A stretch of 64,000 bases of DNA from Morchella semilibera (Eukaryota > Ascomycota > Pezizomycetes > Pezizales > Morchellaceae), in the NCBI GenBank assembly GCA_009192285.1, contig WBVU01000011.1:248001-312000 (forward strand). Reading direction: 5' to 3'. The position numbers and the translations under genes were made by a program. Every line of letters begins with the position of its first letter. Position 1 is the stretch's first letter. Below are positions 9,546 to 21,300 of this stretch, one piece after another. The notes under the pieces are model-generated. The model was not told the origin of the DNA. It made no database searches and saw only the letters and a program-made list of their open reading frames with translations.

Positions 9546-12083
9546 GTGTGGTGTGGGTGTGGGGTGAGAGGGGGTTTTTTTCTTTTCTTTTTCGGGTGTC
9601 TGTGCGCGCGCCTTAATGTCTGTAGCCTAACGTTAATGAGAGACATTGCTGTATTTCTAGATTCTTTTAGTGTGTTTTTTCTTCTTTCTTTTTTAAAAAA
9701 AAATTGGCTTCTTGAATGGAATGGGAGAGGACTGTTTCCTGTTCCCTGTGCTTTGTGGGGGTGGCTGTGGTGGTCGTGGTGAATCATTTGCTATCACTCG
9801 TGTTCGTGTGCTCACTCGTATATACTTGCTCCTCGTAAATACACGCATATAACGCATATATACAAACACCATAGGTCTAGGGGGGATGGACTACTGTCCA
9901 TATTCAACTCTACCACAAAGAGACACCTGGATACGTCGAGAGTATAGTAGTAGACTGCGGGTGCGCCCTGGGTCTTCAAGCTAGGTGGAGGCTCCAATCT
10001 ACCTTGGTAACGACCCCTCCAGCCCTAGGCCCCACTAAGTCATTATTTAGCTGGAGGTATATGTACATAGTGCTTTGTCTAGATCTGTTCGCCCCGCGGC
10101 GGGTGGGTCGGGAACTGCGGTTTACATGTCCTCACCAGCCTCTGCAGCCTGCGCTGGGCTCGTGCTGGTTGCGCTTTCCCCTGGAACCCTGCCATGCGTA
10201 CGGAGGTACTCTGGGGTGGGGTGGGGTGGTTCTATAGAGCGGTAAGGGCGGGGCGGGGTGGGGGTTGCTTTTCTTAGGGGGTGCTGGGGGGTGCTGGGGG
10301 GTGGGGGGGGGGGGTATGGCATGGCCTGGGTTTAGCACCTGCATGGGCTGTAGGGGCGGGTATAACATCCCGGGAATAAAAGTCTTTTGCTGTGTATATT
10401 AATCCGTAGCTGGCCTGCCTGGACAAGACAAAATGGGTTGTGTTCACGGGGGATCACTCGGTCTTGGCACTAACAGTAGTACTCTAGTGTCCCCCGACAT
10501 CTGCCTGGATGTGATACTGTGGTGTTGTAATTGGTACTCGAGGCCGGATCTTGGGGAGGGGCTGGATGTGGGGCTTCTGCAGCTGGGGATTAGTACCGCC
10601 GGTCTCTTCTGAGGGTTACAGCGTAAGCCACTGCAGATGGGTGCTAGTTTATCTCTATGGCTTACGCCGTGGAGGGCGTGATTGCCAGTCTTCCAGTGGG
10701 TATCAAGCACTTTTGACGTGGGCGGGAGCTAGGTTACGCTTGCAACTGGAGATGTGGTTCGGTTTGGTGCTGGGGACCCAATCGCGGGCTGCCTGCAACC
10801 GCGAGACGAGCAGAGAGACAGTAGGTAGCGCTACGTTCCAGTCTGATTGGGGCTGCCCTTGCAGCACAGATCTGGAGATCCGGCGGTAAACCGGCATCCT
10901 TTTTTTCTTTCTTTACTTGGGATTGAATGCCAGCGCGTGCGATGTACTGCAGCAGTGGGTGGGTAGCTGGTGCCAATCACTCACTGCTATGCCCGGGCTC
11001 ATCGCAGACGGCGATTGGTCGTTGGTTCAGTAGCTGGCTGGCTGGTGTACATGCGTTTTTCCAATAGCTCGTGTAGCGTGGATCTAGAACGCCTGTCGGC
11101 CTGAATTCCCTTCTTTCTTTCTGGTGGTCGGGTTGGTTAGCATGTGAGAGTTGAAGGGCTAATGGGTTTGGTACGGAGGAAGATGCCATACACGTGGATC
11201 ACACATTTTCCTACACGAGGGTCGGTCAGTATACGTACGTCTGGAGCGTAGGTCTATAGTGAATGTTGTATTGATATTGGGCCTGGCCTGGGATGTTCTA
11301 TAAACTACATACATGGTATTGACCGAATACGAGCTACTACTTACTACCCGCAAGGCGTCCGGGCGTGATGTGATCCGATCATGGATCCCCCCGCACACAT
11401 ATAACGCTTTGTGTGTATTCGTTGCATGGGGTGTATTATTGCCCGTGGGTCTATTCATTACCAAAGCTACTGACTCTCTCTCAACCGTTGATTGGCAGCC
11501 TGAATATTGATTGATGATACTTGGCTAAAAATATATACCCACATGTAGATCGCAGTTTTCAGCACTTTACAACTGGGTTACGTTACGTTACGACGTTACG
11601 CCTGGTGCGTTTTGTGCGCCTTATTGGACCACACACCCAATTACGTTGCGGCATAATAATATCGTGAAGGATCGTGGGCCGGCAGAAAGAAAGAAGGAGG
11701 TTTTTTTATCACGACGAAACTACAAAGTGTCTTTTTTGGATGCATTATATATATATATATGAATTGGAAATCAAACAGCAGCCATGTCTGGATTCGTAGC
11801 ACAGACTGGGGGGAGGGAGGGGCGTGAATCTGAGCAGTCTCAATTCACAAGAATCAAATACGAACTGCTATATCCGCGAGGCAATTCGGTCCTTACGCGG
11901 CAAAAACTCCAACTTGTTGTTGCATTTCTGACCAGTAATCATTACCCCACGTTCCTGACTAGCCATTGATCACGGACCAGGATCTCAGTTGAGCCTCACG
12001 CGTATCCAATCCCTCTCGCTCAACACCCAATTACAATCCCACCTCACCTCCCCCCCCCGCAATATTCACGACACCCTCCCGCC
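9546..12083. other. intergenic region, no gene seen
   Basis: The region is between U1-C and MED1. It contains G-rich stretches, including a GGGGTGCTGG repeat and a G-run near 10303-10315, an ACTCGGT-ended relative of the 19-bp dispersed repeat near 10447-10460, and a short (AT)n run near 11747-11760. ACGTTACG direct repeats lie near 11580-11600. I found no coding signal. Confidence 0.55.
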
Positions 12084-13905
12084 ATGACGACCCCCAAGAT
12101 CACAGGCATGACGCCCAACACGTTCGCCTTCTCCCCTGCGCTTCTCGGCCAGTCGCCGGCCGCCCACCAGCTCCTCAGTAAGCACCGCTCGCCAGCACCC
12201 CTCCAGGCAGGCTTCAGCACCCCCGAAGCTATCGCGAGCATGGGGATCGGCCTGACTCCCAACGCTGCCGGAAACTTGGGTATCCCGCAGATCAGCATGA
12301 GCGGTATGAACCTGCCCCCGGACGAGAGCAAGAAGCGAGAGCTGGCGGAGATATTGCGGCTGCTGGCGTCGAAGCCGGGGAGGATCTCGGAGGAGGGGGT
12401 GGAGAGACTCGCGAAGCGGATGGGGTGCGTATATACGCTTCGGTGGTGGAGCTGTTGGCTGATATTCTCAAAGGCTAGAATGCTACAAAGATACAACAGT
12501 GCCTGGCGTGACCACAATGTCGCTCGCGGCGAAGATCTTCCTCCTTGACATTGATTTCCGTGACTCCCAGATTCCCCGTGTCGCTCTCTCCTTTGCGAAT
12601 ACGGTGGGCCCGTCACAGGAGCTTGCTCACCTCGCGGACGCAATCTTGCACAAGAACCTCAGTCCGAGCCCGAAGGGGCACCCGCCACTCGTACCGCCCT
12701 CGCTGTCCGCGTTCGCGGATAACCTAAACCGCCTCGCAAAGACTGACCGCCTCAGCTCGCCCCCACACCTGAACTGCTTCACGGCAATAACGGGCCTCTA
12801 CTCCTCTCTTTCCAAGATCTTTGCACACGAGTCCACAACCCTCGAGGGCGGCGCAGCAGCCGCAACATGCAAGGGCACCGGCCACCCGCGCATGCACGTG
12901 CGGTCAAAGGTCGGCCTCAGTATCGACTACTGGCAGGAGAACCGCTACACCAGCCCCCTCCCAAGCGATAGCTCCGACGAGGAATCGGACATAGACCCGA
13001 AGACCTACCGTGTCCTGATCGAGGTCGAGGAGCTCCCCACAGACTTCAACCACATCAACCCAATAACCCCAGTCCGCACGTCCTCCGAGTGGGTCTCCGA
13101 GGAGATCAAGAAGCCCAGCGACTCCACCGACAACCTCTTTGGCGACTCGCCCGACTCCGACGTCACGGACTGGCTGGACCCGCCGCTCGAAGAGCTCCTC
13201 GAGACACCCATACCAGCGCGCTTCGTGGCAGTGCTGGACCCACCGCTCGCAATCCCCTTCGTCGACGAGCTCCACCTCTTCAACGCCCTCATGCTCCCGG
13301 CGCCGTCCGGGATAAGCGCAGGCACCCTCGAGGCACTCCTCTTCCCCGGGACCACCACCACCACCGTAGGCACATCGCTGGAGCGCACCCGCCGCGTCTT
13401 TGTCGGCGCGGACGACGACGAGACAATCCTACACCGGTACAAGCTGCACACGGGCCACAAACCCGTCTACTCCCGCTTCATCCACGAAGTCCCCTTCTCG
13501 CACCCAAAGGAGCTCGTCGGCGTCTTCCAGATCCTGCGCCAGTTCGCCCTCGTCGGGACCCTCCTGCGCAGCTGTTTCGACCCCCTTGCCCCTGCGCCCG
13601 CGCCCGCGCCGGCGGAGGACGGACAGGACGACGACCTGGACGCGTTCATGGGCGATGGGCCTGCGGAGGGGGATGCGCCGCTGAAGGTTGATGTCTCGCT
13701 TGTCAGTAACCAGGAGGGGGGCTTCTGCGTGGGCGTGATTTATCCGTCTGGGGGCGGGCTGACGAGCTTTGGGGTCGAGGTGGGCAGGAATGCGGAGGTG
13801 AGGGTGGTGGGGGATGTGGATGCGGGGGGTGCGGAGAAGGCTGTGGTGGTCAGTGAGGACTTGGGTATCGTGGTGGAGTGGATCAGGAGGGCTGCGGGTA
13901 GGTAG
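12084..13905 (+). CDS. MED1: Mediator complex subunit 1 (fungal Med1)
   Basis: There are two exons, 12084-12424 and 12474-13905, giving 590 residues. The 49-nt intron has a GCTGAT branch point and AAAG acceptor and joins RMG to LECYKDTTVPGVTTMSLAAK. The N-terminus resembles fungal Med1 (MTTPKITGMTPNTFAFSPALLG). The helical Med1 domain follows (residues ~85-480), with SLAAKIFLLDIDF, a LADAILHKNL helix and the LSIDYWQENRY strand segment. The C-terminal third has an Ala/Pro repeat (near 13585-13615) and an acidic stretch. Med1 is a Middle-module Mediator subunit that contacts activators and relays them to RNA polymerase II. Codon use is strongly C/G-ending compared with neighbouring genes. The assignment rests on length, N-terminal phrase and the conserved VPGVTTMSLAAK block. 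Confidence 0.85.
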
Positions 13906-16725
13906 GCTTTTCTTTGAAGAGGGGGTTAATGTAGCTAGTGGCGTTAAGTAGTCTTTTTTGCTTGTGTAATGAGAAACGGTTCCTAACAAGTGATATTGGG
14001 ATTTCGTGGGTGAGTGATAGTTCGTGATTGGAATTCAAGTTGGCCATGACCTGAGACAATGGAATCCGAAACCCAATCCGCACTGTCACACTAGACCCTA
14101 TCATCGCGAAATGAAATGTGAGAACGGCTTTACAGTACTCTATATGCTTAAAACCATCCATCTATCCCCACAACCGTTCCAGCCTAGCACCCACGATCGT
14201 ATCAATAAATGCCGACCATGTACAGCCCCGCTCGATCGAAAAGTCCCCGGGTCAAAAGTACGAGGGTGTTTCTTCTACTTCCCAATTCTCCCATTACTGT
14301 GAAGCTTCATTACGGCCATACCAATCAACCCTTGGGTATGCACAGGAGAAATGGTTGTTGGTGGGTCGAATCAATAAACAGATGCAATGTAGTAAGGACT
14401 TTCCGGACATGGCTGCATCTACATATACCTACTACGTACATAGCCTGATTGTATCCGAGCACGCCCGCCGTAGCTAAGTTGGTGTAGGGTGTAGGGTGTA
14501 AGGCGGGGTATCGGGGTATCAGGTTCTAACCGTAAGGTATACCCTGAATTTTGCACCTGTGGATTTTCTGCTTGGGTTGTGGTTGGCAAATCATATTTGT
14601 GGAGGCCCTAGCTAGCCAACGCCACCACTTGTGTTGCGGAGTGGCTGGGCCTGGGGGGATATGGGGCAGTGCTGGTAGCTCTGGATTATGTCAGATACTA
14701 CGTGAATTCCGGATTCTGCCTGACATACTGTGTCGAAATCATTGGGCATTCCGGTGCTTACTCAACACGTACGGGTTGGTGCCCGAGTGATATTGTATGA
14801 TTCAAATGTTTGACAAATGGATTTGTTTCTCAAGTACGAAAGGTGTCTCTGACTTTTTTTGCATGGGTTATGTTTTCTCTAACAATGGCTGGGATCCTGC
14901 TATGAGGGTGTTTTCACACTGGTTGGATCTTTGGAATCGGGTCCCAGTATTGTACTCCCCTACACGCATTTCCCATACCACATACTGGCTGGGCTTCTGA
15001 GACACTATACTATCAGGGAAGATCATGGGCTGGGTCTAATTTCGCTGATTGTGACTATGGGGTGTGTGGCTGTGGCCTGTGTGGCGGGTCACAGGGGGAT
15101 CTAAAAGGAGGGGACGTAAAGAGAGAGCTAGACTTGAAGTAGAGAAAGCTTAAATGCCTTTTTTGGGAGGATACTCGCATAGATGACCAGCTGTTCAGAT
15201 CACCCATAGGCACAATCCAATTCCATTAGATGGAACCAGCACGTGCACTCCCTGTATGTCTCTTGGCTAGTACCAATCAGTACACAGCATACGGCACATG
15301 TCATAGTTGCATGCATACAAAATTGACCGAGTGATCACCCCTGATCGAGAACACGATACTTGAAATGTTGACAGATGCTCGGACCTACGTCATTTCGAGT
15401 GTTACTCTGAGTACAGTATCATGTATAGTGATAATGCCCATGTGCTCTCTCGTATATTGCGGGTATATATCATGTCATGCGGGACCCCGCATGGACTCAC
15501 GCATGCTGGGACATCAAACAGAGTAAATTGCGGGGAAGGTACGGAGACCTTCCTATCGTCACAACTGAACAACCCTCGATAGCCGCCGATGAAGTTGCTT
15601 TGGAGCCCCACTACGCAGTCCTAATGGGTTTCATATGTCTGGAGAGCCTCTGTAAGGTTTATGCGGCCTTGTGTATCAACGGTATTGTGTGCGGGGAGTA
15701 GATTACTCTGCTCCTTTCTCGTGGTCCCTTGGTTGCCAACGGATTCCCCTTGAGAACGATTGCACGATGTGTCTTCTATGCTTTGTGCTGGCTGCATCCC
15801 AGACAATTGACTAGTGACTCGGTTTCAAGATATGCAATTTGCCGATATGCGAATGCCCATGGCTTCGCGATAACAAACTACCGTCCCTAAATGCGTGACA
15901 TTTACATCCAACACGTCAGTTGGTGCAGCCGATTTGGACAGACATCGATTGCAGCTACTTCAATTGGAAGGGCCAGGAACCAGGGTTAAACAGCAAAAAA
16001 AGAAAGGGTCCGGCGATGAATCTGAATTGTGAGCGTCGATCGTAGATGTAGGTACATGTAGGTACCTAGATAGTTATGTAGATAAGAAGTTGGTGTGGTG
16101 GTGGTGCTGCTGCTGATAAAGGTAAACCCAACGTTAGAGCTTGTACCCAGAAGAGGGGGAAATGTGGGGTAATTGATGTTTGAGCCTCATAGTGGCCCGT
16201 TTACTAGTCGGGGATGTTTAAAATACATCCGTGCGGGCTGCCACCTGCAGGCTGCTCCGCTCTGACAGGTTTTTGTTCTGCCATCCGCTCCTCCTTTTCG
16301 GGAGTTTCCGGAAGCTTCCATCAACGGTACCCTAGCAACGGTATCTCCCTTGATAAGTAGAGCAAGATCCCGATAGGCGAATGCAATCTTGCATCGGAAA
16401 ATAACCGAGACCTTATTTTATTTATAACGCTGCCGCTAACATTGTCACTGTCTACTGCTTGGATCACATATTGGGAGAAGATGAAGACAAAATCTAATAG
16501 GAATCTAACCGCATGATTCATTTATCAATGCACCCCCAAGGGTTGGGAAGGTTAAAACCGTCTAATCGAACATTGGATCGACAAAACAGGAAAGGTACAG
16601 TTGTGCCCACCTTTACCCAAGTGTAAAAGTCAAAAAAAAGAGACGTAAAAAAGAAACCTAAAAAAGAAACCCGAACCAATTCCACCCATCCCACCAACGT
16701 AAAAAGAGACTAAAAAATTAATACC
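13906..16725. other. intergenic region, no gene seen
   Basis: The 3' ends of MED1 and glutamine synthetase converge here. I see no recognisable coding region. A reverse-oriented relative of the dispersed repeat (ACCGAGTGATCACCCC) is at 15326-15341 and TACATGTA is at 16053-16060. The remainder looks like unique intergenic DNA. Confidence 0.55.
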
Positions 16726-18170
16726 TTACTCCGAGTCGAGACCACCGCAGATGGTCTCGATCATAATACCAGTGATCTGGTAAGGGCAAGCGTTGGAGGC
16801 AGGGCGGCGATCCTCGAAGTATCCGTAACCCTCCTTGGCACAAGACCTGGGAATACGGATTGAGGAACCACGATCAGCAACACCATATGAGAAGCTGTCG
16901 ATTGAGCCAGTCTCGTGTCTGCCAGTAAGACGGAGGGTGTTGTCGTCTCCGTAGACAGCAATGTGCTCCTTGTGACGCTTGGCGAGCTTCTGGATGGCCT
17001 CCTCGATGTACTTCATTCCTCCCTCTTTCCTCATCGCCTCAGTAGAAACGTTGGTGTGAAGACCAGAGCCGTTCCAGTCACCACTATACAATATTAGACA
17101 CAAGCTATAACCATGTGATGAACCCGAGATACTTACGGGATGGGCTTAGGGTGGAAAGAGATCTTAACACCGAACTCCTCAGCAACGCGCTGAAGGAGGT
17201 AACGGGACAACCACAAATGGTCACCCACTATGCGAAGTCAGTAGAGGTTCTTGGTAGTAAAGGAATTTTTGATATACTGACTTTCAATACCCTCGCAAGG
17301 TCCAACCTGGAACTCCCACTGGGATGGGAGGACCTCGGCGTTGATACCAGAGATCTTAATTCCAGCGTACAAGCAGGCACGGTAGTGGGCCTCGACAATG
17401 TCACGGCAGTAGACCTTTCCAGTACCAACACCACAGTAGTAAGGACCCTGAGGACCGGGGAAACCACCCTTGGGCCACCCGTAAGGTTGACCGTACTCGT
17501 CAAAGAGGGTGTACTCCTGCTCAAGACCGAACCAGGGCTTCTGGTCCTTGTGGGCCTCCATGAGCTTGGCGCACTCGTGGCGGTAGTTGAACTTGTTTGG
17601 TGCACCGTCGGCGTTCCAGCACTCAGCCAAGACGAGGATGTTGTCGCCACCACGGAACGGATCGGGGAAGATGGCGACAGGGCGGAGGTAGACATCAGAG
17701 TCTTCACCAGGAGCCTGGCCGGTGGAAGATCCATCGAAGTTCCATTCTGGGAGGTCTTCGAGAGAGGTAACCTTCTTGGTGACAGTCTAAAGAAAGTTAA
17801 TAATATGAAAATATAGTTTGTGTTTTGAAGGCGGAATTTGGTGTTGTTGAGGAATTGATGTCGCGTGTAGTGGGGGCGGGGTATTGCTATTTCGATAAGG
17901 AAGGATTACAAACCTTGGTTTTGCTCCTCACTCCGTTAGATCCGTCAATCCAGATATACTCGGCTTGTATGCTGCCCTTCTGGTCGAGATTGAGGTATTT
18001 GAGAAGCTGCAGATAAAAAAGTTTAGTTTTTGTTTTAATTTAAGTAGTTTAAACATGAAATTACTGACGTTGGCGGTGTTAGAGATAACCGTTGATTCAG
18101 CCTACCAAGAGAAAAAAATGTTAGCGATTTGCTTTAAAGGCTTCGGGTGATATGGAAGGGCGCTGACCAT
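16726..18170 (-). CDS. GLN1: glutamine synthetase, eukaryotic type II
   Basis: There are six coding exons on the minus strand: 18168-18170 (only the ATG), 18069-18101, 17914-18006, 17282-17786, 17137-17227 and 16726-17083. They give 360 residues, the normal size for this enzyme. The protein begins [24 protein letters not shown]. It then shows the beta-grasp segment [34 protein letters not shown], the metal-binding [12 protein letters not shown], the GPYYCGVG loop, [26 protein letters not shown] and RGSSIRIPR. All catalytic motifs look intact. Role: ATP-dependent amidation of glutamate to glutamine, the main cytosolic ammonium-assimilation step. Intron phases agree at every junction. A long open frame on the opposite strand is an antisense shadow. 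Confidence 0.97.
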
Positions 18171-18298
18171 TTTGAGAATGTGTTGAGGGTATCTGAGAAC
18201 GAAACGAAGAAAAGATATGAAGGAGAAAGATGTAGAGGTTGGAAGCTATGAGCTTGGAGTGAATGATGAAGTAGGAAGAAGAAGGAGCGGGGGAGCGG

Positions 18299-18310
18299 AA
18301 TATATAAAGC
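18299..18310 (-). promoter_or_regulatory. TATA-like box upstream of glutamine synthetase
   Basis: The minus strand reads CTTTATATATTC about 130 bp upstream of the ATG. This is a reasonable distance for a TATA element plus a 5' UTR in a highly expressed fungal gene. The function is inferred from position. Confidence 0.4.
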
Positions 18311-21300
18311 AGAAAATGGATGGGTGGAGAGAGAATAGAGGAAAGGTTTGGTGGCAGGGGACCGAGATGCCGTGGAAGTTTACACCCACACTGAAGCAGG
18401 GGCACGGTTTGTTGGTTGCGTGTGTGCGGGAAAAAAAGCAACTTTCTTTTTTTGAGAGAACCCTCGTGCTAACTGTGAGTGGGGGATAGAACACCACACT
18501 ACGATAAGATTGAAAGACACAGGGGTTTTGAGGCTTGCTGAAGAGCCTGCATGAAGCATCTCTGATACAAATTTATCCGAATGCAGTTTTTTTGGAAAGA
18601 AGAGTACATTATTGGGCATAATTATAGCTGAACTCTTCAAAGGTCGTATTTACAGTTCGTGTCTATCAATCCAACATACCTCGTCCCACGGCAGTTAGAA
18701 CACCTAGCAGTTACGCGTATTACTCCATGTATCTCCTGCCTGCTTCACTACTATCCTCGCCTTCGAACCTAGAGCCCTGCCTGATGTTGTCCCACGTGAG
18801 TTATTATTTTTTTCTCCCCTGCAACACTTCACATAAAAGTAATCGCTAGATGGCGATCAAGACCTCTCTACAGCGTATTCGATTATTATCGATCACTTTA
18901 GGAGACCGTTATGTAGCCTCGAAGAAAAAGGAAAATTTTACGTTTCATGAAGAAAAAATCGTGGGTGAAAAACTTTCAAATGGAATTGGTTCTCCATGTC
19001 ATAAACTTGACGTCCTTGTTTAAACCCAGGTTCATGATTTTAAGATCTAGCCGAATAAGGATCTTGCCTGTAGCCTTCGTGGCGGGCGTGGAGGTGGTAC
19101 CCTCCTTCATCAACCATTCCAGACCTCCCCATCACACTTTTACAAAACCCCTCTCTCTTTCTGCAGCCCCGCCATGCAGGGAGTGTTTGGCACAGTCAGG
19201 CCGATAGCGAGACGAGGTGTCCCCCATTCTGCCAGAAGGTCGTCTTATCAGTTGCAACCTCTTCGGTGTCTGTGTGTAACCGATAAGCCATCTGTAAGTT
19301 CATACCTGGAAAAGACGATAAATAACATAAAATACAAACGTAAAAAATGGTTTGCGGTTGTCATGTAGACCTTTAAAGGGTCAATAGTTCATCCAGACTC
19401 CCTAAAAATACCTAGTGGGGGGGGGGGTATTTCTGGACAAACATTTGACATAGGAACCCTTTATGCCTAGCTTCCTCAAGTCTCGTGGCCAGCCTCACAA
19501 CTTCCCTAGGGCCTTCCAGAAGCTTGAGTTTTGCCGGTGCGGCCACCGTCCTATGATAGCTACCACCGCTCTCCGTTACCCCTGAACGAGACCCATTTGT
19601 TGGGGGCCGAATGGCCAATAGAAACGAATCTATTACGGCATCATTTCTGGGCAGTCTGGGAGCTCGTACCTGCGCCGTAGCTGTTCGGCAAAGAGCATAG
19701 AGAACATAGAGGTTCGTTTTCTTACCGGGTAAAACCTTTTGAAAGGTAAATTTACGAGGTCCAAAGAGCCATGACTCATGGGATCAATGGAATTTACATA
19801 TCAAGGTACCTAACTAACATGTTTCAAAGCTTCACGATATCATGGACAAAATACAGAGGGGCTGGAAATTGGAATGCTGACAACCAGCCAGCGACCACCG
19901 CGCATAATCAGACAGAAGCCAATCTTCTCCTTAATCGTGCAGTCAGCCATTTCGGATCTCGGGGGATCTCTCCGCTACGACCTCGAGCTCAGCTCCTGAC
20001 GATAGGTATCTTTACTTAGAACACACACGAGGGTTTTTTTTGCCAACACTTCGCCGGCTTGTGCTGTACACAGAAATAGATCGATTATCCGGCCCGTGTC
20101 TCGTCTACACATGCTGAGGCAGGAAGCATTTATTTGTTCTTTGACGTACGGTGGGTTTACACGTTCGTTAGCGGTGCAAAGCGTCTATAGCCGGACGCGG
20201 ATATGACGTAAAGAAGTCCTAAACTGAGACGTGGCCCTAAATCTATCGGACTTCGAGAACAAAGCTGCACAAAGAACACAAATTGTGCCCTTTCCAATGT
20301 GTAGTTCTGTGAAACTTTTTCAAAACGTTGTTTCCCATGATCCAACGTTTGAACTGCGCCTCGTACCTGCATGTGGCCAAGGAAGGCGGGATCTGATAAG
20401 AAAGCTGATAAGAAGCCGCACCTGACAGCTGAGGCAGTGAAACACTAACTTTTGTTTTTCAATCCTTTGCTGCGATAGGTCCTGATCATGATATGAGCTC
20501 GGGGGGCATCGGGTCGGGATGGTGTGGCGCATCTCTCTCTGGGGTGGTAATGATTCTTCGAAAGCGAACCTACCCCGGGTGTTGCCTTTCGAACCACAGA
20601 CTCAGACGATGGTTGCATAGATCGTATCTATTGGACGATTAGGACACATGCACATGCAGCTTCTGGTGCCTAGCTCCCTCGCGCTTATGTATCCGATCAG
20701 AAGCTTATGTTGAGTTACTAATGGTGTTTTGTTTACTCTAGAGCTCAAAATAAAGTACTGTCACTGTTATTGAAAATCCGGTTCCTACACCTCAGTAACA
20801 GATCTCTTGCATGTGAGACTATCGGTACCGTAATAGCAAGTACTTGGTAGAGTGTCCATACACACATAATTTGGGTAGTGGATGATCATCGTTGCACAAG
20901 AGTTTCCATAATCCGGGCGCTCCCGATCACGATTCGGCTCCCCCACGCTGCAACTCTCCACATAATGAACCAGTCAGCTGGGAAACCACTATGACGGTGG
21001 CTACGTTCTCAACCAGCCCTATGCTATGCATTCTATTTTTTCAAAATCTGTTTACATACACACCGTCAACTAACTCCGATTGTTTTGATCGATTAGGTAC
21101 GTACCTAGTCTAGGGTACGTCCTGCAGTGATGTGAAAATTTATTTCCACGTTTTTTCCCATCCAAGACTTGCGGGGAATACTTTGTGGCCTTTTCATCAT
21201 GGCAGAACGATTCTAATCATATCAGGTATTTTGCTTTTGTTTTCCTGGGATCCGTGGAATCTTTTGTTTTTTCTTGACGATCTTACGTACTTCGGGTTGT

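Noticed and set aside
9212-9787. 191-codon minus-strand Gly-rich frame
   Set aside because: It is the reverse of the Pro-rich U1-C tail; the Gly/Pro content is a mirror of that repeat.
13429-13989. 186-codon minus-strand frame
   Set aside because: It is antisense to the MED1 C-terminal coding region, which is GC-rich and leaves several frames open.
17115-17816. 233-codon plus-strand open frame over glutamine synthetase
   Set aside because: It is fully antisense to conserved glutamine synthetase exons and has no domain of its own; it results from the codon bias of the real gene.
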